Assembly: GCA_027858275.1 (NCBI GenBank)
Contig: JAQIDA010000101.1
Coordinates: 1 to 35,304 of the forward strand
Reading direction: 5' to 3'
DNA length: 35,304 nucleotides
From: Candidatus Kapaibacterium sp.
GTDB lineage: Bacteria; Bacteroidota; Ignavibacteria; Kapaibacteriales; UBA2268
Part shown: positions 29,328 through 35,304 of the stretch, one piece after another
How positions within the stretch are numbered: the stretch's first letter is position 1
How the letters are laid out: each line of letters opens with the position of its first letter
The notes under the pieces: model-generated
Told to the model about the DNA's origin: nothing
Database searches by the model: none
The model's input: the letters and a program-made list of their open reading frames with translations, nothing else
Made by a program: the position numbers and the translations under genes

Positions 29328-29354
29328 GGGAATCAACTTTAGTGGTTGATTCCC
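29328..29354 (-). terminator. Perfect 10-bp stem-loop just downstream of the two-component operon
   Basis: GGGAATCAAC-tttagtg-GTTGATTCCC, about 50 nt past the response regulator stop; no U-tract on either strand. Confidence 0.5.
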
Positions 29355-29403
29355 TTCACGTTGATACGAGATGCTTTATTCTGAGTCAAATATGTTTTCT
29401 GAT

Positions 29404-30036
29404 TTAATCGACCAATCGATTCTTGAGAGCGTAGTGCGTGATTTCGGAATTGTTTTTCATGCTCATTTTTTCGAGGATACGAATTCTGTACGTACTGATA
29501 GTATTGATGCTGAGAGAAAGTTCGTTAGCTATATCCGTCGCTGTTTTGCCGGAGGCAATCAAGCACATAACTTGGAATTCTCGATCAGACAGAGTGTCGT
29601 GCAAAGCCTTGTCGCCGCCGGCTTCTAAGTTAGAGGCTAAAAGCTCAGCTAAGAAAGCCGATATATACTTTCTGCCTTGTGAAACTTTTCTGATAGCTTC
29701 GATCAACACATCAGCTTCGGTTTCTTTGTTGACATACCCGGCCGCTCCTGCTTTGAGGACACGCAATGCGTATTGTTCTTCGGGATAAATAGTAAAGATA
29801 AGAACCGGCAAATCCGGGCAGATAGTTTTGATTTCTTTTAAAGTGTCCAGACCGTCTTTGCCGGGCATAGAAATATCAAGAATAACTACATCATATTTCT
29901 TGACTTTGATTTGATCAATAAGTTCGAAACCGTTGCTTGCTTCACCTGTGACTACGAGGTCCAAGGTCTCGTCAAAAATTTGTTTTAAGCCTTTTCTTAC
30001 GACTGCGTGATCGTCTGCTATAATAATTTTTATCAT
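29404..30036 (-). CDS. NarL/FixJ-family response regulator (REC + LuxR HTH)
   Basis: IKIIIADDHAVVRKGL...DVVILDISMPGKDGLDTL...KAGAAGYVNKE; HTH LSDREFQVMCLIASGKTATDIANELSLSINTISTYRIRILEKM. Confidence 0.95.
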   Translation of the reverse strand: MIKIIIADDHAVVRKGLKQIFDETLDLVVTGEASNGFELIDQIKVKKYDVVILDISMPGKDGLDTLKEIKTICPDLPVLIFTIYPEEQYALRVLKAGAAGYVNKETEADVLIEAIRKVSQGRKYISAFLAELLASNLEAGGDKALHDTLSDREFQVMCLIASGKTATDIANELSLSINTISTYRIRILEKMSMKNNSEITHYALKNRLVD

Positions 30037-30041
30037 TTTAT

Positions 30042-32492
30042 TCAGGTCTCCTGTTCAGGCATAGAAATAGTTACGCTGACGGTAGTGCCGGCTCCGGGTG
30101 AACCGATAATCTTGACATCTCCCCCTATTGACTTGGCGCGTTCTCTGATGCCTGCAAGGCCGAGAGATTTGTGTGCTTTTAATTGAGAGCCTGTGATTCC
30201 CACTCCGTTGTCAGCAATTATGAGTTCAACTATATTATCTTTTTTTATCAAACTGACGTCAACTCTCGAAGCTTTAGCGTGACGAGTAATGTTTGTCAAC
30301 GTCTCCTGCAATATACGAAACATTGCGGTAGCATAAGGGTCTTTAAATTTCATGTCGTCCGGTTCGATCCGAAGTTTGCATCGTACAGCGGTGCGTTTTT
30401 GGAATTCGTTGCTTTGCCATTCTATAGCCGCTATTAATCCAAAATGATCCAAAATAGACGGGCGCAATTGAGTAGAAATTGATCTTACTTTATGAATAGT
30501 CAAATCAATCAGATCCGCCATAGTTTTTGTCTTTTCAGTCAATATTTTCTCTTTGATATTCATCTTGCCGCTTAGCCAGACAAGATCAAGTTTCAGAGCT
30601 GTCAGAGCATAGCCGAGTTCGTCATGAATTTCGAAGGCTATAGCCTTTCGCTCTTCTTCACGGGCTGTTTGAAGATGCACGGCAAGGTTACGCATTTGTT
30701 CACGAGATTCTTTCAAGTCGTTTTCGTTCTGTTTACGAACTGTAATATTACGAATAATCGCTATCAGACCGAGAATTTTGTTTTTATCATTGACCAATGA
30801 GGCAATTGCGATTTCTGCCGGAATTTCTTCTTTAGTTTTTAGTTGGGCAACTATTTCAGTAGGTTTAATACTTCCTCGTTTAAGCACTTTTCTCATAAGT
30901 CCGAATGCAAGTCCGGCTTGTTCCGAGTCAGCTAAAAATTCTGTCAGTGCTTTGCCTTGAATCTCTGTCTTGCTATACCCAAACAAATTCGCAAAAGCTT
31001 CATTAACTTCAATTATTTCGCCGTTCCCGTCAGTCAGGACAATTCCGTCAGGGGCAGTTTCAACAAGAGTCCTAAATTTCTCTTCGCTTTTCTTTAAGTT
31101 CTCCTGAGCATTGCGGCTTTCGCTGATATCTTCAAAGATACAAACGATTTCTCCGGTCGGAAGTTTGTGAATATGATTTTCACGCCAAATAACGGTTTGA
31201 CCGTCTTCTTTGATAGTAATTAACTTGTTTGCCGGAGTGTTCGTTTCGTAAACTTGTTTGAATATTTCGAGAAGCTGCGGGGTATGCAGCATCGAAATAG
31301 GATCACTCAATCTGCACCCAATTATTTTTTCTTGGCTGATATTATCAATAATTTCAGCGGCATGATTGAATTTTTTAAGAACGAAATCTTTGCCGTTGTT
31401 TATTGAAGAATAAATTGCGGCACCGCTTCTCATTTTTTCAAATAATTCACGAAACATATTTTCGCTTTCGGCAAGAGCTTTCTCAGCGATGCGCCGTTCA
31501 GTTATATCTCTCTCAATCGCAGAAACCCCAATTTTTTTTCCGGTGGCATCAACGAAAGGACACAATGTTACTGATACATCTATTAGTGTTCCGTCTTTTC
31601 GTTCTCTTACAGCGTCGAAGCGTGATATAGTCTGAGTTCTGATTACTTTTTCGATGATTTCTTGGAGTTCGACTCGGTTGTCAAACGGAACAAAATTATT
31701 GCAACTTTTACCCGAAATATCCGCGTCGCTAAAGCCGTAAGTACGTTCAGCGCCGAGGTTCCAACTCAGAATTGTGCCTTTGAAATCCATACCGTAAATG
31801 GCATCATCGCTTGATTCAACAATTGAGGCCAAGAGATTTGAAGTGTGACCGAGGCGCATTCTTTCGGTAATATCCCTGGCAATAGCTATCGCTCCAAAAA
31901 TAATCCCGTTGTTATTACGCAAAGGTATGCCGATACCTTCCCAGTAGCTGCCGTATTGATCAGACAGAGTTGTTGATTGATATTTGATACCTTTTTCAAT
32001 CACTCCTGTGGTCAAAGCCGCATTTGAGTATGGGGTGATAACATTTTCGCCGATACTCTCGAAAGCATTGTTGCAAAGTCTGCCGATTGCATGATTATCG
32101 AAACTGAGAGCTGCCTTGTTCGCCCAAAGTATGCGCATATTTGTATCGACTTGGAGAATCATATCCGGCACACCGTCGAGAACAGCCTTGAGCTCAGCAG
32201 TGCTCTTTTGCATTTTGCGTTCAGCCTGCCTCAGTTTCAAGGATATAGTGCTTAGCTCTTGCACTCGGCGGACGGAAAAAACAAGGATAAAGACAAGAAA
32301 CACTGACAGAAAGACAATTATTCCTGCCGGTATGCTGACATTGGACAGATCTACGTTGATACTGAATATCACATATTTGTCGGCAACAGCCAATATCAGG
32401 ATAGTCAACAAACTCATCACAGAAATGATGATTATATCTTGAGTAATGCGGTTGCTGCTTCTGAATCTGCCTTGTTCTTTTTGCTTATCCAT
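30042..32492 (-). CDS. Membrane multi-PAS sensor histidine kinase (HisKA_3/HATPase_c)
   Basis: Two N-terminal TM helices; four PAS-like repeats (e.g. VETAPDGIVLTDGNGEIIEVNEAFANLFGYSKTEIQGK); H-box EERKAIAFEIHDELGYALTALKLDLVWL; C-terminal ATPase LIIADNGVGI...SLGLAGIRERAKSIGGDVKI...GTTVSVTI. Confidence 0.95.
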   Translation of the reverse strand: MDKQKEQGRFRSSNRITQDIIIISVMSLLTILILAVADKYVIFSINVDLSNVSIPAGIIVFLSVFLVFILVFSVRRVQELSTISLKLRQAERKMQKSTAELKAVLDGVPDMILQVDTNMRILWANKAALSFDNHAIGRLCNNAFESIGENVITPYSNAALTTGVIEKGIKYQSTTLSDQYGSYWEGIGIPLRNNNGIIFGAIAIARDITERMRLGHTSNLLASIVESSDDAIYGMDFKGTILSWNLGAERTYGFSDADISGKSCNNFVPFDNRVELQEIIEKVIRTQTISRFDAVRERKDGTLIDVSVTLCPFVDATGKKIGVSAIERDITERRIAEKALAESENMFRELFEKMRSGAAIYSSINNGKDFVLKKFNHAAEIIDNISQEKIIGCRLSDPISMLHTPQLLEIFKQVYETNTPANKLITIKEDGQTVIWRENHIHKLPTGEIVCIFEDISESRNAQENLKKSEEKFRTLVETAPDGIVLTDGNGEIIEVNEAFANLFGYSKTEIQGKALTEFLADSEQAGLAFGLMRKVLKRGSIKPTEIVAQLKTKEEIPAEIAIASLVNDKNKILGLIAIIRNITVRKQNENDLKESREQMRNLAVHLQTAREEERKAIAFEIHDELGYALTALKLDLVWLSGKMNIKEKILTEKTKTMADLIDLTIHKVRSISTQLRPSILDHFGLIAAIEWQSNEFQKRTAVRCKLRIEPDDMKFKDPYATAMFRILQETLTNITRHAKASRVDVSLIKKDNIVELIIADNGVGITGSQLKAHKSLGLAGIRERAKSIGGDVKIIGSPGAGTTVSVTISMPEQET

Positions 32493-32824
32493 TAATCACT
32501 GATTCTTTCATCTATTGAGATTGAAACCAATCTGTTTGTTTGGCCCAAAATATATTTTCGGATTAAGTTATAACATCTAATTATAATAATAACAAAAAAA
32601 ACACAAATTTGTGCGAATTTCTGAAGTTTAGCTGAAAATTGTTTGAAATTATCGGCTGAGATTCTGACCGTGAAGTGCTTTATACCGGCAGAAAATTCAG
32701 TTCTCACTAATTTTTCAAACTTTGTACCCTAATTGTCCGTCTACTTGTCATTATTATAGTGCCGAGACAATATTCATAATTATCGGCAGTATTTGTGATT
32801 CAACAGCAACCAACGGAGAGAATA

Positions 32825-35304
32825 GTGAAATTATTTATAACGACAATCATTTTTGCCATGCTTGCAACTTTAAGCACTCAGGCACAGTATATACCGCATC
32901 CTTATAACTTAGATTTTGAACGCGGTAATCCCGGCACATTGCCAGAAGGTTGGTCCGTCGAGCCGACCAGCGCGAAGAAAGGATACAAAGCAACGGTCAG
33001 TAATCAGGAATTTAAAACCGGCACTCAGTCTCTGGAGTTTAGCTATTTGGAAGACGAAGATGATCTGACAGGATCGATGTTCCAACGAATTGACGCCAAG
33101 CAATATCGCGGCAAAACAATTGTGTTCCGTGCTGCTGTCAAGGCTGACGTTTTCTCAAACGGCGGGCAGGCTTTTCTATATCTAATATCAGATATCCCCA
33201 AACGATACGGGGGAGAGCCGGATGAATTTACTTCTGAAGGGATTGTCGGAGATTGGGAATATTATCAAATAGTCTGCGAAATAAGTGCTGTCAGTGATTA
33301 TATTATTTTTGGCGCAGGACTGACCGGTGCAGGCAAGGTTTATATAGATGATATCAGTTTCGAAATAGATACAAAAGACAGTGAATCTTATTTCACGGCT
33401 CCTGAGCCGATCAGCAAACGAAGTATGGAAAACATTAGTGCCTTTGCAAAAATGGCAGGTTATGTGCGATATTTCTATCCCGGAACTGATGCGATAATTG
33501 ATTGGGATCGTTTCATTACAAACGGCATTGAATATGTCGAAGGTGCCAAAAACACTAAAAATCTTGCTAAAATCATGAACGATCTCTTTTGTCCGGTTGC
33601 TCCCGGCTTGGAAATATACAAGGGTAAACCGAAGAAAAAATCAAAGAAAGTAAATGTAAGACCAAAAGAAGCAGTAGGCGATTATGTACTTGCTTGTCGC
33701 CACGACGGCCCGGCTCTTGACGGAAATTACAAAGATTTTTCAAGCTCGATCATGAATCTCTATGAACCTACTAGATTGAGAGAAGGATCAGTAATTCAAA
33801 TCGCTTCAGGCGAAGAATTAGCAGGCAAAGATATCGTGCTTTCTGCTCGTATCTTGAATAAAACAGATGATGATCTCTCCAGCGAGCCGCAAATGTTTGT
33901 ACAAATCGACGGAGCAAAGGGAACCAAACCCGACCTGTATTTGTTGGAAACTAAGGTTGCAAAGTCAAGAAAATGGAAAACGTATTCTCTTGAAATAAAA
34001 GCAAGGGCAGACGCTCGAATAATTCGTACAGCTTTGGTTCTGGTTGGCGAAGGCAAGGCTCTTTTCGATGATGTCAAATTAACAATAAAAGCGGACTCTG
34101 TTGATAATAAAAATTATATAAGACATCAGGGTTTTGAGGAATACGAGCTCGGTTCGCTGACTTTGGGCTGGAAAATGCAAAATTCCGCGATTGCAGCGGG
34201 GTACAAAGCTGAAATCGTTCCAAAAGGCTACAGATCTAAAAAATGCTTGAGTATCTCAGCTTCAACTGAGAATAAAATCAAAGTTATCAAAAATAATGAA
34301 GTATACAGCCGAAAACTAAACGGCGGTATATCATTCAGCATGCCGCTGACATTGTATATGGACAGTGTCCGTACTTTGCCCTATCCGTACGGATGTGCTG
34401 AACTTCAGAATGTTAAGCCGAAAGATTTTGTTATGTCCGGCAGCGATCGTTCCTCACGATTGGCAATTGTAGCAATTGTTTGGAATCTGTTCAAGCACTT
34501 CGGTCTCAATGACAACAAAGCAAAAGTATGGGACAGGGCTCTTAAATATGCTTTGCAGGATGCAGCTATATGCAAAAATGACGATCAGTTCTTGGAAATT
34601 CTCGAATTGCTGACTGTTGAAGTCAATGACGGACAGTCCAGAGCATGGAAGAGCAAGGATCGAGTGCTGTTTTCATATCCTTTCAATTGGATATATCTTG
34701 ATAAAAAAGTATACATCAACAAAACCGCTGCAGATTTCACTGAGTTTTCTCCCGGCGACCAAGTATTATCAATCGACGGTATTTCAGTTAAAAGCGCGCT
34801 CAAAGAGTTTTCCGCATCTGTGTCTGCTGTCAGAACCGCAACTCGCTACAAGGCAACACTTGAAAAAATAAGACTCGGAAATAAAGGCGACGAAATAAAA
34901 TTGAAAATCAGAACTACATCCGGTAAAACTAAAAAAGTAACAGTCCGGAGAACATATCCGCCGGCTGATCTTGTGCCGTTCAAATATGACAGATTCTCGG
35001 AAAAAGCGCCGGGTATATTTTATGCTAATCTGACACAGATGAATGATCGAGGAATCAAATTAATAGTAAAAGATCTTGTTGACGCTAAGGGGATTATCTT
35101 TGATTTAAGAGGCAGTTCTCGTGTCAGTCCCGAATTCCTCGGACTCTTCGCTGATGAATCTTTAGACGGCCCGGAAATCAGTATTCCGATTTATATGATG
35201 CCGGATCACAACATGATTTCATATAAAACTATTAATAAACTGATCAGTGCGAAAAATCCAAAATTAGATATTAAAGTTGTATTTCTCGCTGATGAAAATA
35301 CAAT
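32825..35304 (+). CDS. 3'-partial secreted S41/TSPc-like peptidase with PDZ-like region; not in the supplied ORF track
   Basis: GTG start after a ggagag Shine-Dalgarno-like sequence; signal peptide MKLFITTIIFAMLATLSTQAQ; open frame at every segment checked to the window end, with SPGDQVLSIDGISVKSALKEFS (PDZ-like) and GIFYANLTQMNDRGIKLIVKDLVDAKGIIFDLRG (S41-like). Confidence 0.85.
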   Translation, partial: MKLFITTIIFAMLATLSTQAQYIPHPYNLDFERGNPGTLPEGWSVEPTSAKKGYKATVSNQEFKTGTQSLEFSYLEDEDDLTGSMFQRIDAKQYRGKTIVFRAAVKADVFSNGGQAFLYLISDIPKRYGGEPDEFTSEGIVGDWEYYQIVCEISAVSDYIIFGAGLTGAGKVYIDDISFEIDTKDSESYFTAPEPISKRSMENISAFAKMAGYVRYFYPGTDAIIDWDRFITNGIEYVEGAKNTKNLAKIMNDLFCPVAPGLEIYKGKPKKKSKKVNVRPKEAVGDYVLACRHDGPALDGNYKDFSSSIMNLYEPTRLREGSVIQIASGEELAGKDIVLSARILNKTDDDLSSEPQMFVQIDGAKGTKPDLYLLETKVAKSRKWKTYSLEIKARADARIIRTALVLVGEGKALFDDVKLTIKADSVDNKNYIRHQGFEEYELGSLTLGWKMQNSAIAAGYKAEIVPKGYRSKKCLSISASTENKIKVIKNNEVYSRKLNGGISFSMPLTLYMDSVRTLPYPYGCAELQNVKPKDFVMSGSDRSSRLAIVAIVWNLFKHFGLNDNKAKVWDRALKYALQDAAICKNDDQFLEILELLTVEVNDGQSRAWKSKDRVLFSYPFNWIYLDKKVYINKTAADFTEFSPGDQVLSIDGISVKSALKEFSASVSAVRTATRYKATLEKIRLGNKGDEIKLKIRTTSGKTKKVTVRRTYPPADLVPFKYDRFSEKAPGIFYANLTQMNDRGIKLIVKDLVDAKGIIFDLRGSSRVSPEFLGLFADESLDGPEISIPIYMMPDHNMISYKTINKLISAKNPKLDIKVVFLADENT

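Overview
The window appears to come from a genome of the Bacteroidota/Chlorobiota/Kapabacteria (FCB) type, inferred from several C-terminal domains resembling type IX secretion (T9SS) sorting signals. It contains: (1) a 5'-truncated CotH-kinase / lamin-tail / T9SS surface protein; (2) a YbjQ-like ORF; (3) an intergenic region packed with palindromic repeats, followed by a long structured leader; (4) six consecutive + strand genes (4321-27009, about 22.7 kb), nearly all encoding secreted surface proteins: an 841-aa low-Lys/Arg S-layer- or adhesin-like protein, a 686-aa dockerin-like protein, a T9SS cargo, a secreted WD40 protein, a phage-tail-fibre-like repeat protein with a C1q/TNF-like C-terminus, and a 3877-aa protein built from about seven degenerate modules; (5) a minus-strand SnoaL-like lipoprotein, EamA transporter and NarL-type response regulator / multi-PAS histidine kinase pair; (6) an unusually long (~0.84 kb) intergenic region with three candidate RNA structures; (7) a 3'-truncated S41/TSPc-like protease with a GTG start that the ORF track does not list. 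The best candidate for an undescribed system is the six-gene surface operon with its structured leader. Family calls come from reading motifs by eye; no database search was run.
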